Assembly (NCBI RefSeq): GCF_002027705.1
Contig: NZ_MBTG01000015.1
Span: forward strand, 62,001-126,000
DNA from: Paenibacillus ferrarius
GTDB taxonomy: Bacteria > Bacillota > Bacilli > Paenibacillales > NBRC-103111
Direction of reading: 5' to 3'
DNA length: 64,000 nt
In this document: positions 24,939 to 34,286 of the stretch, in pieces
Numbering within the stretch: position 1 is the first letter of the stretch
Layout: each line of letters opens with the position of its first letter
Translations under genes and position numbers: made by a program
The notes under the pieces: model-generated
Told to the model about the DNA's origin: nothing
The model's database searches: none
What the model saw: the letters and a program-made list of their open reading frames with translations, nothing else

Positions 24939-25595
24939 TTAAATCGCATTCGAAATAGGTAAATTCGAGCCGACCATTTTGACAAGGGGACGCTGCTGTT
25001 CATAAGAATCAATGTCCAAGCTTACACAGATCAGACGAATATGCTCTTCAGCCAGCCTCCGCGCTTCTTCATAGGTTTGTTTAAACTGAATGCAATAAGA
25101 GATAAGGCCATGCATGGACATAAACAAATTCCACGGCAGCGTGAACTTTCTGCTCTCATAAGCAGGTTGGTCAGCGATTACCTGTCTAATCACAACAGCG
25201 AACATTTCTAAGCATTGTGCTTGCTCGGTACGAGAGTAATGGGCTAATTCCGGTTCGTTCAACATGAACATCATTTCGTAATGATTCGGGTTGGTCAAAC
25301 CAAACCAAACGAATTCCATCATCAGCTTTTGAAGCAGGTTCACGCTAAACCCATGCTCACGAACGATCATTTCCCTCTGCCGCTGCAACAGTAAGGAAAA
25401 GTCATCTTTAATTAACGCATAAAATAGTTCAGCTTTCTCATTAAAATGGTAATATAACGCTCCGTGACTGTACCCCATTGCTTTTGCGATGCTGCGCATC
25501 GTTAAAGCACGATAGCCAAAAGTAGCGAATAAATCCCGCGCCTCGGTAAGTATTCGTTCTCTGCTAAGCTCTTGCGCGACTGCTTTCCTAGCCAT
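24939..25595 (-). CDS. TetR-family transcriptional regulator
   Basis: A 218-residue repressor. The N-terminal HTH is clear: RILTEARDLFATFGYRALTMRSIAKAMGYSHGALYYHF (residues 15-52, quoted in parts: FGYRALTMRSIAKAMGYSHG). The C-terminal ligand domain is helical with a Met-rich segment near MMFMLNEPELAHYS. The start at 25595 has GGAGG 9 nt upstream; a second in-frame ATG at 25613 has no spacing for a site. No transporter or enzyme gene is adjacent, so its target is unknown. Confidence 0.86.
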   Translation of the reverse strand: MARKAVAQELSRERILTEARDLFATFGYRALTMRSIAKAMGYSHGALYYHFNEKAELFYALIKDDFSLLLQRQREMIVREHGFSVNLLQKLMMEFVWFGLTNPNHYEMMFMLNEPELAHYSRTEQAQCLEMFAVVIRQVIADQPAYESRKFTLPWNLFMSMHGLISYCIQFKQTYEEARRLAEEHIRLICVSLDIDSYEQQRPLVKMVGSNLPISNAI

Positions 25596-25657
25596 TCTTC
25601 TATCCCTCCGCATCCTTAGCTTATGAAATTATATGATCTGTTTAACCTCGAACCCGC

Positions 25658-26299
25658 CTATTCCGGCAGGTTCTTATGAATGATGTACTCGTTCTCTCCG
25701 GTGGTGATCATGCCTTGACCTTGTGTAATGTCTGTTGCCCAGTTGATAAATGTTTCCGCTGCCGCTGCCAAAGGGTAACAAGCTACCGTCACTTTATCTG
25801 TAAACTGAATGTCCCCTAGGAGCATCCCCTGGTTTCTCAGCTCATTCTCGATTTTGCCATACCACGTATAATCAACCTCAATCAATACCTTTTGATGGTT
25901 AACTTTATAAATCGGCTGACCAGCCTCAATGCCGACCACGGCTCCATCTGTATAGGCACGAATAAGTCCGCCCGCGCCAAGCATGATGCCGCCAAAATAA
26001 CGGGTAACCACAACGGCGATATTCTTGAGCCCTTGATGCTTAATCACTTCCAGAATCGGCTTACCTGCGGTCCCGCTCGGTTCTCCGTCATCAGATTGCT
26101 TCTGAATCTGGTCTCTCTCCCCGATTACATACGCACTGCAGTTGTGTGTAGCCGCTTTGTGTTCCTTTTTGATCGCTTCAATAAATTGGACAGCTTCTTC
26201 TTCTGACTCTACTGGCTTGGCATGGCCGATGAAACGCGACTTCTTGATGATGATTTCCGACGATCCGTACGATTGGATAGTTTTGAAATGTGCTAGCAT
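25658..26299 (-). CDS. YigZ/IMPACT-family protein (YvyE-like)
   Basis: A 213-residue member of the UPF0029/IMPACT family. The conserved block covers SRFIGHAKPVESEEEA, CSAYVIGERDQIQKQSDDGEPSGTAG (split here as SAYVIGERDQIQ and SDDGEPSGTAGKP) and VVVTRYFGGIMLGAGGLIRAY. The C-terminal part is the DUF1949-like domain. The ATG at 26299 has AAGG upstream; the longer frame is rejected. Family members bind nucleic acid or translation partners; the precise role is unknown. Confidence 0.88.
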   Translation of the reverse strand: MLAHFKTIQSYGSSEIIIKKSRFIGHAKPVESEEEAVQFIEAIKKEHKAATHNCSAYVIGERDQIQKQSDDGEPSGTAGKPILEVIKHQGLKNIAVVVTRYFGGIMLGAGGLIRAYTDGAVVGIEAGQPIYKVNHQKVLIEVDYTWYGKIENELRNQGMLLGDIQFTDKVTVACYPLAAAAETFINWATDITQGQGMITTGENEYIIHKNLPE

Positions 26300-26413
26300 A
26301 GCCGACCTTTCTTGGTAGAAGGAAACATCTGTTTCACTATATTCTACACACAACATTAGACTTCGACAATATAGAAAGAAAATTTACCACATAAATAATG
26401 GGAATTATGGAAC

Positions 26414-26452
26414 GAAAAAACGACCTATCCGATAGGATTGATCGCTTTTTTA
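26414..26452. terminator. Terminator after phosphoglucose isomerase gene
   Basis: CCTATC-C-GATAGG flanked by CGA and ATCG arms lies between A6 (26415-26420) and T6 (26445-26451). It therefore has T-tracts in both directions and follows the pgi stop at 26466. Confidence 0.75.
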
Positions 26453-26465
26453 CATTTGTTCATTT

Positions 26466-27821
26466 TTATTGTTGCAAACGTGCTTCTAACTCCGCTTTTT
26501 CCTTCTCATAACCCGGTTTGCCTAAGAGGGCAAACATGTTCTTTTTGTAAGCTTCAACGCCTGGTTGGTCGAAAGGATTCACGCCCATCAAGTAACCGCT
26601 GATGCCACATGCTTTTTCAAAGAAGTAAACCATATACCCAAAAGAGTAAGGTGTCAGGTCCGGCAAAGTCACGATCAAGTTCGGAACGTGTCCGTCTGTG
26701 TGGGCCAGCATCGTGCCTTGGAACGCTTTTTTGTTGACGAAATCCATTGTTTTTCCGCTTAGGAAGTTAAGCCCGTCCAAATCATCTGCATCCGTACCAA
26801 TCGTGATATGGTCTGCAACTTGATCAACTTGGATCACCGTTTCGAATAAAATCCGGTTGCCGTCTTGCACGAATTGGCCCATCGAGTGAAGATCCGTGGA
26901 GAAATCAACAGACGCAGGGTAAATGCCTTTGTAATCCTTGCCTTCGCTTTCCCCGAACAACTGCTTCCACCATTCCGATACGAAATGTAAAGACGGCTCA
27001 TAGTTCACCAGGATTTCAATCGTTTTGCCTTTGCGATATAGGGAGTTGCGAACGGCCGCATATTGGTACGCTTGGTTCTCGCTTAATTTCGGATTGGAGA
27101 ATTCTTGCTGCGCATCTGCCGCGCCTTTCATAATAGCTTCTACGTCAATACCCGCCGTCGCGATTGGCAAAAGGCCAACAGCTGTAAGGACGGAATAACG
27201 ACCGCCGACATCATCCGGAATGACGAAAGTTTCGTAGCCTTCTACATTAGAGAGTGTTTTGAGAGCACCCTTTTCTTGATCTGTTGTTGCATAAATCCGC
27301 TTGCGTGCGGCTTCTTTGCCATATTTTTTCTCCAGCAGCTCACGGAAAATACGGAAAGCAATCGCCGGCTCTGTTGTCGTACCGGATTTGGAAATCACGT
27401 TGACGGAGAAATCTTTCCCTTCCAACAATTGAAGCAAATGCGTGACATAAGTAGAGCTGATGTTATTGCCCACAAAATATATCTCAGGCGTTTTACGTTT
27501 ATCTTTTGGCAAAATATTATAGAAAGAATGGGACAACATCTCCAGCGCTGCGCGCGCTCCCAAGTAAGAACCGCCAATCCCGATCACGACAAGCGCTTCG
27601 GAATCTGATTGAATTTGCTTCGCTGCAGCTTGAATACGTGCAAATTCCTCGCGATCATATTTCTCAGGAAGATCCACCCAACCTAAATAATCGGATCCTG
27701 CACCTGTTTGGTTATGCAGCTGATCATGCGCTAACTCCACTTGAGCTGACAAATAATCAACCTCATGCTGGGATAGAAAAGATAATGCCTTACTGTAATC
27801 GAACTGTAGTTTCTTGCTCAC
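26466..27821 (-). CDS. pgi: Glucose-6-phosphate isomerase
   Basis: A 451-residue enzyme interconverting glucose-6-phosphate and fructose-6-phosphate. It is nearly collinear with B. subtilis Pgi: FDYSKALSFLSQHEVDYL at the start, VVIGIGGSYLGARAALEML, SKSGTTTEPAIAFRIF, the VIPDDVGGRYSVLTAVGLLP motif, and NPFDQPGVEAYKKNMFALLGKPG. The start is the GTG at 27821, with GGAGG 8 nt upstream, which matches the family N-terminus; an upstream ATG extension is not supported. It provides hexose phosphate for the EPS genes further along, a general inference only. Confidence 0.96.
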   Translation of the reverse strand: MSKKLQFDYSKALSFLSQHEVDYLSAQVELAHDQLHNQTGAGSDYLGWVDLPEKYDREEFARIQAAAKQIQSDSEALVVIGIGGSYLGARAALEMLSHSFYNILPKDKRKTPEIYFVGNNISSTYVTHLLQLLEGKDFSVNVISKSGTTTEPAIAFRIFRELLEKKYGKEAARKRIYATTDQEKGALKTLSNVEGYETFVIPDDVGGRYSVLTAVGLLPIATAGIDVEAIMKGAADAQQEFSNPKLSENQAYQYAAVRNSLYRKGKTIEILVNYEPSLHFVSEWWKQLFGESEGKDYKGIYPASVDFSTDLHSMGQFVQDGNRILFETVIQVDQVADHITIGTDADDLDGLNFLSGKTMDFVNKKAFQGTMLAHTDGHVPNLIVTLPDLTPYSFGYMVYFFEKACGISGYLMGVNPFDQPGVEAYKKNMFALLGKPGYEKEKAELEARLQQ

Positions 27822-27948
27822 TATGCTCGCCTCCATCTCTATATTTTTCCTTTTCCTAGCATACTTATTTGCCTGTCCAAATGCAAGTAAAGAAGGCATT
27901 CACAGGTTCTAGTTCCCATGATAAAATGAACCTAGAGGTGAAATATCT

Positions 27949-29244
27949 ATGAAACGTATCGGCTTTATTGGACTTGGCACAATGGGCAAACCCATGGCTG
28001 CTAACCTTATTCAAAAGGGTTTTAACGTAACGGTCTATAATCGCACTGCGGAAAAAACGGACGAGCTGGCCCGTCTTGGCGCTGAAGTCGCTTCGACTCC
28101 TGCACAAGCAGCACGCAGTTCGGATGTTCTTATTACAATGCTTAGCAATGATGCTTCACTCTTGGAAACGTTCTACAGTGAACACGGCATTCTGAGTGGT
28201 ATTCATCCCGCTCTCACGATTATTGACTCCAGCACCGTGTCCCCTCAAACAAGTCAAAAGCTGGCTGAGGAGCTCGCGGCGCATTTCGTTGATTTCCTCG
28301 ACGCACCGGTCACCGGCACCAAACCTGCCGCTGAAGCTGGTACGCTTACTTTCATGGTTGGCGGCAGCCAAGAAGTGTTCGATGAACAGCAAGACGTGTT
28401 CTCGGCACTTGGCAGCAAAGCCCTCTACCTCGGCCCGAACGGTTCCGGCTCCAATGCAAAGCTTGCCCACAATACCATGGTGGGTATTAACTTAGCCGGG
28501 TTAGCCGAAGGCTTATCCATTGCAACCAAAGCAGGAATTAACCCTGCTCAATTCCTAGAGATTGTACGCTCCGGCGGAGCGCACAGCAAGCAAGTCGAGC
28601 TGAAAGGCGACAAAATCATTGATCGCGATTTCAGCAATCAATTCTCCCTGAAGCTGATGCTGAAGGATCTTTTGCTCGCGCAGGAGCTTACCAATAAGTT
28701 CCAATTGCCTTCGCCGATGTTGAATTCGGCAACAACCTTGTTCCAGATGGGCTTCAGCAAAGGCCTTGGCGAGGAAGATCTGAGCGCCGTCATCCAGTGC
28801 TATGAGGACTGGATGGGTGTTGAAGTCGCAAGACCAAGCGAAGCGGTAGTGGAAGCTGCTTCTGCTGCGGAGAAGCAAGCTTCGCCGCTTTCCGGCCGGG
28901 AACGCCGCCGGAACACACGCGTGAAGCTGGACATCAGCCTGAAGCTGTCCATTTACCAATGGGAGCAGGAAGGCTCCTTCTCCGGCCAGAACATCGACGG
29001 CACGCTGTTCGACTTGTCGGAAAGCGGCCTGCAGATCACCTCGGAGGCTCCGCTTGCGCCGGACATGTTCATCGTCATCCACTTCCCGCAGGAAGCGGAA
29101 CTCCCGCCAATCACGGCTCGCGTGATTCGTATTGAAACGGATGGCCATAAGTTCCGTTATGGCTGTATGCTGTCCGGCTTGCCGCCTTATGTGCGGATCA
29201 AGCTGGAGCAATATATTGATGATCATATTGAGTATGCTTTGTAG
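27949..29244 (+). CDS. Beta-hydroxyacid dehydrogenase fused to a C-terminal PilZ domain
   Basis: A single 431-residue open frame. Residues 1-165 are an NAD-binding domain (GFIGLGTMGKPMA at 5-17), residues 166-290 the helical dimer domain with catalytic Lys171 in GSGSNAKLAHN. Its substrate loop reads DAPVTGTK where the family usually has DAPVSGG. A linker rich in Glu/Ala (295-315) leads to a PilZ domain (317-425). This carries both cyclic-di-GMP contact motifs: RxxxR as Arg320-Arg324 and DxSxxG as Asp355-Gly360. No stop or frameshift separates the parts. The site before ATG is GAGGTG. PilZ binding and its effect on catalysis are inferred. Confidence 0.85.
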   Translation: MKRIGFIGLGTMGKPMAANLIQKGFNVTVYNRTAEKTDELARLGAEVASTPAQAARSSDVLITMLSNDASLLETFYSEHGILSGIHPALTIIDSSTVSPQTSQKLAEELAAHFVDFLDAPVTGTKPAAEAGTLTFMVGGSQEVFDEQQDVFSALGSKALYLGPNGSGSNAKLAHNTMVGINLAGLAEGLSIATKAGINPAQFLEIVRSGGAHSKQVELKGDKIIDRDFSNQFSLKLMLKDLLLAQELTNKFQLPSPMLNSATTLFQMGFSKGLGEEDLSAVIQCYEDWMGVEVARPSEAVVEAASAAEKQASPLSGRERRRNTRVKLDISLKLSIYQWEQEGSFSGQNIDGTLFDLSESGLQITSEAPLAPDMFIVIHFPQEAELPPITARVIRIETDGHKFRYGCMLSGLPPYVRIKLEQYIDDHIEYAL

Positions 29245-29290
29245 GTGAATGCAACTTCTTCTATTCACCTCTAATGAAGAGAATTCGCGC

Positions 29291-29318
29291 AAATAAGAGC
29301 CTGCAAAGGCTCTTATTT
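29291..29318. terminator. Bidirectional terminator, dehydrogenase-PilZ / tailocin lysin
   Basis: A perfect 11-bp stem, AAATAAGAGCC (29291-29301) with GGCTCTTATTT (29308-29318) and a TGCAAA loop. It lies between the convergent PilZ fusion gene and the last gene of the tail operon. Confidence 0.85.
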
Positions 29319-29326
29319 GTGTTGTA

Positions 29327-29914
29327 TTACACTTCCAGTTGGCCAGAAGCCTTGCGCAGCTCATCAGCGAGTCGATGGAATTCTTCTCTAGCTTCTGCAT
29401 CCTCCGTACTCATCCAAGCGGCCGATAGAAAACGAATAATCTTGTTCGCATCATCCGCACTCATCATATACTCCCCCTTTTCCTCCAGTTGATCAAAACG
29501 AGTGAGATCACTTCCCTCTATGATTTGTATAAGCTTGTCCGCATACTTCGGATCTGTGGCATAGCCTGCACGCTGCAGCTCCTTACTTGCAATTTGGTAA
29601 TTGCGTTCATTCAAAACATTCTTATAGCGCTGATTCTGCGCAAGCAAAAGAGAATGATCGCGTATGCTATCCGCCCAGCTTTCGTACACTCTAAAACCGT
29701 CTACAATTTGTACCCACTTGCCGTTAATGAACTCCTGCGTCGCTTGCTGCTGCCCGCTCCCTTTGATGCCAAACAAATTATTCCCAGGTGCCGAGCGCCC
29801 CCAGCCACTTTCCAAAATCGCCTGCGCAATCGTCACACTCGCCAAAATCCCATACCCCACCATATCCGCTTGTGCGGCCGGCGCCACTTGGTCAATAAAA
29901 CTTTCCTTGCTCAT
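29327..29914 (-). CDS. Tailocin N-acetylglucosaminidase-type endolysin
   Basis: A 195-residue glucosaminidase-domain protein (FlgJ/LytG-like). The catalytic Glu is Glu35 in SVTIAQAILESGWGRSAPG; the following NNLFGIKGS and SWADSIRDHSLLL are family motifs. There is no signal peptide, as expected for a lysin released through a holin. It is the last gene of the tail operon, and its start overlaps the holin stop by 4 bp. The C-terminal 60 residues are a charged helical tail of unknown function. Confidence 0.87.
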   Translation of the reverse strand: MSKESFIDQVAPAAQADMVGYGILASVTIAQAILESGWGRSAPGNNLFGIKGSGQQQATQEFINGKWVQIVDGFRVYESWADSIRDHSLLLAQNQRYKNVLNERNYQIASKELQRAGYATDPKYADKLIQIIEGSDLTRFDQLEEKGEYMMSADDANKIIRFLSAAWMSTEDAEAREEFHRLADELRKASGQLEV

Positions 29915-30309
29915 AGCCCCTCCCCTTTGCTGCGCAGTATTTGAATCATCTGTTTCAGAAAACTTGGGAGCGGAAGCCCCAACCGCCCATAATTTTCCGT
30001 AATGGAAATCAACTCATTAGCTAAATAAAAATAAATAGCCGCCGTCATCATCAACTCCGTATCAAAGAGAAGATCCATCCGATGCGCCAGCATAATGACC
30101 AGCAGCATAAGCCCTTTGCGGGCGAGTCCCCAAAAGCCAACCTGACTATTCAGTCCACGTTGTTCCTTCATCGACGCCGCAATCCCCGTCAAATAATCAA
30201 TGAGGATCGCCATGAGAAACAGGGACATCAATTCATTCCACCCGCCGAATGCGTAAGTTAACATCGTTCCAAAGACAGCTGAAATCATATTAAAATTAAT
30301 TTGATTCAT
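29911..30309 (-). CDS. Phage holin (family 4 / Cph1-TcdE-like)
   Basis: A 132-residue membrane protein with three to four hydrophobic segments. It has the holin-4 pattern: MAILIDYLTGIAAS, then GLNSQVGFWGLARKGLMLLVIML, and a C-terminal ISITENYGRLGLPLP. It would permeabilise the membrane so the adjacent glucosaminidase reaches the wall. Coupled to the lysin gene. An imperfect hairpin (30343-30380) sits between it and the XkdW-like gene. Confidence 0.87.
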   Translation of the reverse strand: MNQINFNMISAVFGTMLTYAFGGWNELMSLFLMAILIDYLTGIAASMKEQRGLNSQVGFWGLARKGLMLLVIMLAHRMDLLFDTELMMTAAIYFYLANELISITENYGRLGLPLPSFLKQMIQILRSKGEGL

Positions 30310-30342
30310 GTGTAGTTGCTCCTTTCTTCAATAGGTGAGGAA

Positions 30343-30380
30343 AGGCCGCCGAGATTCTAGGTTCTGGGCAGCCTTTCTGC
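30343..30380 (-). terminator. Imperfect hairpin between tail-fibre accessory gene and holin gene
   Basis: GAAAGGC-GCC (30343-30355) pairs imperfectly with GGC-GCCTTTC (30371-30380). The T-tract after it is poor. It may reduce lysis-gene transcription relative to the tail genes, or be an RNA-processing site. Confidence 0.35.
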
Positions 30381-30385
30381 GTAAA

Positions 30386-30922
30386 TTACCATATAATTGA
30401 TGCGACTTCTTCTTCGGTGTTTGCTGCTGATAGTGCTGTTTTCAGCTCCCAGTACTTGCTGATGTTGGCGTTTTTGTGGGCGAGCCCATCTGCGTAGAGG
30501 TTTTTGAATTGTTCAAAAGAGTGCGGCTGTAGCATGCCGGAGGCTTTCCACGGAATGGGATCTGCGGCTATGCCTGCTGCGATTGCGTTTAGCGTGCTGT
30601 TGAGATTTGTTTGGGTTTCGTAGTCGAAGTCGTAGGCGTGTTCCTTGCCCAGAGCTTTTGACTTGAATCCGCTTAGGATTGTTGTGTTGCATTTGGAGTT
30701 GAGTTCTTCAGTCTTTGATTCCTTCGATTGTAACAAAACTTGCTCCGGAGTTGGCTGCATCGCTTCCCAGGCGGATTGGAGTTGTTCCTCCGTTGGCTCG
30801 GGAGATTCTAGATTCCATTTTGCGATGTAGGGGCCTTGTCCGTCTGAGTCGTCTTGGACGATGAAGTCGGCTAGGGGGTTGGCATCTGGGTATAGATGCA
30901 TGATTGTTTGTGCTATGTTCAT
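30386..30922 (-). CDS. XkdW-like tail protein with DUF4376-like C-terminus
   Basis: A 178-residue protein. The N-terminal 70 residues (IMHLYPDANPLADFIVQDD..., then PEPTEEQLQSAWEAM) follow the XkdW pattern. The C-terminal part (YDFDYETQTNLNSTLNAIA, WELKTALSAANTEEEVASI) matches DUF4376 of fibre-associated proteins. In PBSX-like elements such genes sit directly after the tail fibre and act as fibre assembly proteins. It starts 14 bp after the fibre stop. Confidence 0.78.
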   Translation of the reverse strand: MNIAQTIMHLYPDANPLADFIVQDDSDGQGPYIAKWNLESPEPTEEQLQSAWEAMQPTPEQVLLQSKESKTEELNSKCNTTILSGFKSKALGKEHAYDFDYETQTNLNSTLNAIAAGIAADPIPWKASGMLQPHSFEQFKNLYADGLAHKNANISKYWELKTALSAANTEEEVASIIW

Positions 30923-30936
30923 TTGGGTTTCCTCCT

Positions 30937-33900
30937 TTATGCGATTCTTACAACATCAATACTTGAACCACTTCCTAAAACTGTAGCCGAACTTGTTTGT
31001 ACATAAACTTCAATGTAATCATTTGCAGATAAATCTATATTCATCATATAAGGAATTATGGGATTACCTGAATTTGATCCATTATCCCCAAATATATTCC
31101 TAAATGGTGAACCATTTTTATAAATAGTAATATTTCTGCCTACCGATGTACTCATGCCCGAACTCCACACAATGACACCAGATACATTGTAAGTGCCTGC
31201 TGATTTTGCAGTAAACCTTGCAGTACCGCTGTTGAACTCTAGCAAATTATCAACGCCACCTGCTTGGAAAAGGATTTTTGTAGCTGTTACTGCATTAAGA
31301 TTTTGTGTTGTGTTGCTTCCGTAGTTGACTCTACTTCTATTTGCTTGCGTGTTATCTCCCCAAGGATTAAGAACACCACTATCAGAAACGTTAATGCCGC
31401 CCGTCGTAGTCAAATGAAGTCCTGAGGGTTGTGTGCTATTCCTTGCAATTTTGCCGCCATACTGTGCATATGTTGCATATGTGTTGCTTGTACCACTGTT
31501 AACCTCTGTCATAACATCTGCGTTTACATGTGACAAAATCGCTGTGAGCCTATTAGATATAACGTTATTGAAAATGTACACTTTTGAATATTCGGCAACA
31601 ATTCCCCCATAATTTGCAGCATTTCCAACTATATTCAGATCACTTAATAAAACCTTTGCGCAACCCGATACTTGAACACCATGATTGGACGTTGTATTTA
31701 TGTTGAACCCTCGAACAACTATGGCAGTTGAATTGTATGACATTTCAAACAAAATCACATTTCTACTCGTACTGGCTATTGTATCACCAGTAATAATTAT
31801 CTCCCTTGTACCGCTGAATCCTCTAATTGACACGCCCTCTGCATACGTACCCGCCGCAACATTAATAACGACCGCATGATTCACAATTTGTGGAACACTA
31901 TTAATAGCCCGCTGAATCGTCTTAAACGGCTTCCCAGCGCTTCCATCATTATTATCCGCTCCGTTTGTACCATCGACATATAACGTCATTGCAGCACTTG
32001 TCTTTTGTGGTACGTTGTATATCTGTCTAGCTAAGATTTCATTAGCACTAATACGTGCGTCTTGGTCTGCTTGATTCGTGGACAATGTATCGACAACGGT
32101 TTTTAAGTTGCTTGCCACTTCACCGTTTACCGATTGTACTGGGGCTGCTAATAAATATTGGTCAAGGGCAATGTATGAGACTTCGTATGTTGCTGTTGGA
32201 TCATAGTTTACAGGAGAACAGTAAGCCCTTTGTTTTCCGTAAGGGTTACCAGAGTCGATTGACCATTTGGAATCACGAATCCCATTCTTATAAACTGCCA
32301 AAATGACTGATGTTCGATTTTTTAGTTGTGAAGGTGTCAAACCAACATCATTTATGAACCAATTAGGAGCGCTGAATATAGGTGTAGCCTTCTCACGCAC
32401 TACACCCCCTTGCCCCACTTCAATCTGATTTAATCCCTCATGTAAAGACATTCCTGCATCTATTTGGACTTCTTCAAATGTTGGTGTAGCTAGTTGATAG
32501 ATTAGTTTGTAAGGTGTCCAGTTTGGCGCGTAACTAGTTGGCAATGTTCCAGTTCCGTTAGTATGTCCGATCACTTTAAACCAACCTTTGAAGTTCCCAT
32601 CGACTCGATTGTAAGGAAATGATGAGTTACTGGTATCGTACATAGCCCAACCATTAAAATATGCTTGCATCTCTGCTATTAATGGCATGTATGTCTCTCC
32701 CCAACCGCTGTCTGAGTCGGCAACGTCTAAAAAGAAGTTTCCGTCATCATTCAGTTGCGCTCCGTCAATCGCTCCAACAGTACTAAGCACTTTTCCGTCA
32801 TATTTCACAGCCCTTTGGGAACTCGAAACGACATTAGCACCTAAATTACTAACCAATCTTTTATAACCTGCATAGTCGTTTGTTTGACCCCACGATAAAC
32901 CTCCATCAAGCAGCATATCCTTAAAACGCTTCTCAACAAAGAATTTCCCATCACGTTTAAACAATGTGTCATACACTGATCCATCCACGGAAGAAGCTAG
33001 TTGTACGTTAGGAAATGCAAGCATATCGTCATTACGTGGTTTGAATGGTTTAGCTGTTGTGCCAAGGTTTAGCATTGGATTAGTGAATGTGAATGTTCCT
33101 GTAACGCCTGTATCGGCTCCAACTAGAATCGTAACACTTGCCGCATTGCTATCCGTTGTGAATGTTTTGTTAAAAATCATTGATCCATTTGCTATGGCAT
33201 AGGGCACAGTGTTAAAGCTAGCAATTAGATTACCATTCTTATCATAAGTGTATATATTGTAATAGCCTCCTGCCCCAATCGTACCACCGATGTTTGACAC
33301 AGAGACGGCTGCTGAAAACGTATATTGCTGTCCACTTATAATTGGAATATTAGTAGCATTATAAGTAGAAAACCCAGCCAGCGTTTTCACAATGGTAACG
33401 CTGTATGGATCAGTAATATACATTGCTGAGTTAGCTGGATTAGTCGTTCCCCATTCACCAAACGTAGGCAACAAGTTCTCCCCATACTTAATTACATAAG
33501 GTGCATTAACATGTTTTACATCATCTACATATGGGTATTTAGCTGCAACTTGTGCAGCTGTCAAACCATCAAATTCCGCATATTCAGCAGAAGTAACTTC
33601 AAACATTCTTATTTCATCAAAGTTGGCGTTGTTACCACTCGCACCTACAACCATCCTTAATTGCATTACATTACTTCCTGCGTTTGGTGTGAACTTAAAG
33701 CGTGATAAATTGAACTTTGTTGTGTCTGAAATGACGGGAACTAAAGACGCATAGTCACCTGTTACTGTACCTCCATTATAAGTAATCGGAACAATCTTAG
33801 CCGTACCTACATTCGGTTTCACAGAACCGACAAGGATATATTTAGATGTGTCTTTGATCGTTATAGTTGAGCCAGTTGCCGCCAAATCTTGACCCGCACC

Positions 33901-34269
33901 CGATCCACTCCAAGTTAATTTAAAAGATGAATTACCACTAACTTTAACTGACGTGTCCAATGCCAAAACGGAGGGCGTAGCTGTCCACTGATAGACACTT
34001 TCTCCGTTACCTAAACGCCCCAACAAGTTAACTAATGTACGACCTGTAATGTTTTGGACGTTGTAAGGCGCCCCCTTCGGAGCCGTAACAACCTGCAACC
34101 CATTAACCAAATTCACAGCCATAGGCGCAGAATTACCCAACTGCCCCCCAACCTGCGAATCAATCCGATCCCAATTGTCATTCAACATCGTGTTAATATC
34201 AAACGTATCATTCCCGTCCGTAGACGGATTCTTCTTATAAAGCCCCATGTTCGTTGTCGAGCTCGGCAT
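30937..34269 (-). CDS. Tail fibre / receptor-binding protein
   Basis: A 1110-residue protein and the largest gene here. The N-terminus (about 1-60, NPSTDGNDTFDINTMLNDNW) is the usual baseplate-attaching part of PBSX-type fibres. The middle has beta-rich, carbohydrate-binding-like segments. A pectate-lyase-like beta-helix starts near residue 780 (LYVDGTNGADNNDGSAGKPF) and runs to about 960. The last 125 residues resemble a C1q/TNF-like trimer head (FTAKSAGTYNVSGVIVW, ANDYIEVYVQTSS). It is clearly more AT-rich than the genes on either side, a sign of exchange. It should determine the target range. Confidence 0.87.
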   Translation of the reverse strand: MPSSTTNMGLYKKNPSTDGNDTFDINTMLNDNWDRIDSQVGGQLGNSAPMAVNLVNGLQVVTAPKGAPYNVQNITGRTLVNLLGRLGNGESVYQWTATPSVLALDTSVKVSGNSSFKLTWSGSGAGQDLAATGSTITIKDTSKYILVGSVKPNVGTAKIVPITYNGGTVTGDYASLVPVISDTTKFNLSRFKFTPNAGSNVMQLRMVVGASGNNANFDEIRMFEVTSAEYAEFDGLTAAQVAAKYPYVDDVKHVNAPYVIKYGENLLPTFGEWGTTNPANSAMYITDPYSVTIVKTLAGFSTYNATNIPIISGQQYTFSAAVSVSNIGGTIGAGGYYNIYTYDKNGNLIASFNTVPYAIANGSMIFNKTFTTDSNAASVTILVGADTGVTGTFTFTNPMLNLGTTAKPFKPRNDDMLAFPNVQLASSVDGSVYDTLFKRDGKFFVEKRFKDMLLDGGLSWGQTNDYAGYKRLVSNLGANVVSSSQRAVKYDGKVLSTVGAIDGAQLNDDGNFFLDVADSDSGWGETYMPLIAEMQAYFNGWAMYDTSNSSFPYNRVDGNFKGWFKVIGHTNGTGTLPTSYAPNWTPYKLIYQLATPTFEEVQIDAGMSLHEGLNQIEVGQGGVVREKATPIFSAPNWFINDVGLTPSQLKNRTSVILAVYKNGIRDSKWSIDSGNPYGKQRAYCSPVNYDPTATYEVSYIALDQYLLAAPVQSVNGEVASNLKTVVDTLSTNQADQDARISANEILARQIYNVPQKTSAAMTLYVDGTNGADNNDGSAGKPFKTIQRAINSVPQIVNHAVVINVAAGTYAEGVSIRGFSGTREIIITGDTIASTSRNVILFEMSYNSTAIVVRGFNINTTSNHGVQVSGCAKVLLSDLNIVGNAANYGGIVAEYSKVYIFNNVISNRLTAILSHVNADVMTEVNSGTSNTYATYAQYGGKIARNSTQPSGLHLTTTGGINVSDSGVLNPWGDNTQANRSRVNYGSNTTQNLNAVTATKILFQAGGVDNLLEFNSGTARFTAKSAGTYNVSGVIVWSSGMSTSVGRNITIYKNGSPFRNIFGDNGSNSGNPIIPYMMNIDLSANDYIEVYVQTSSATVLGSGSSIDVVRIA

Positions 34270-34286
34270 ATGCGTTTCCCTCCAGG

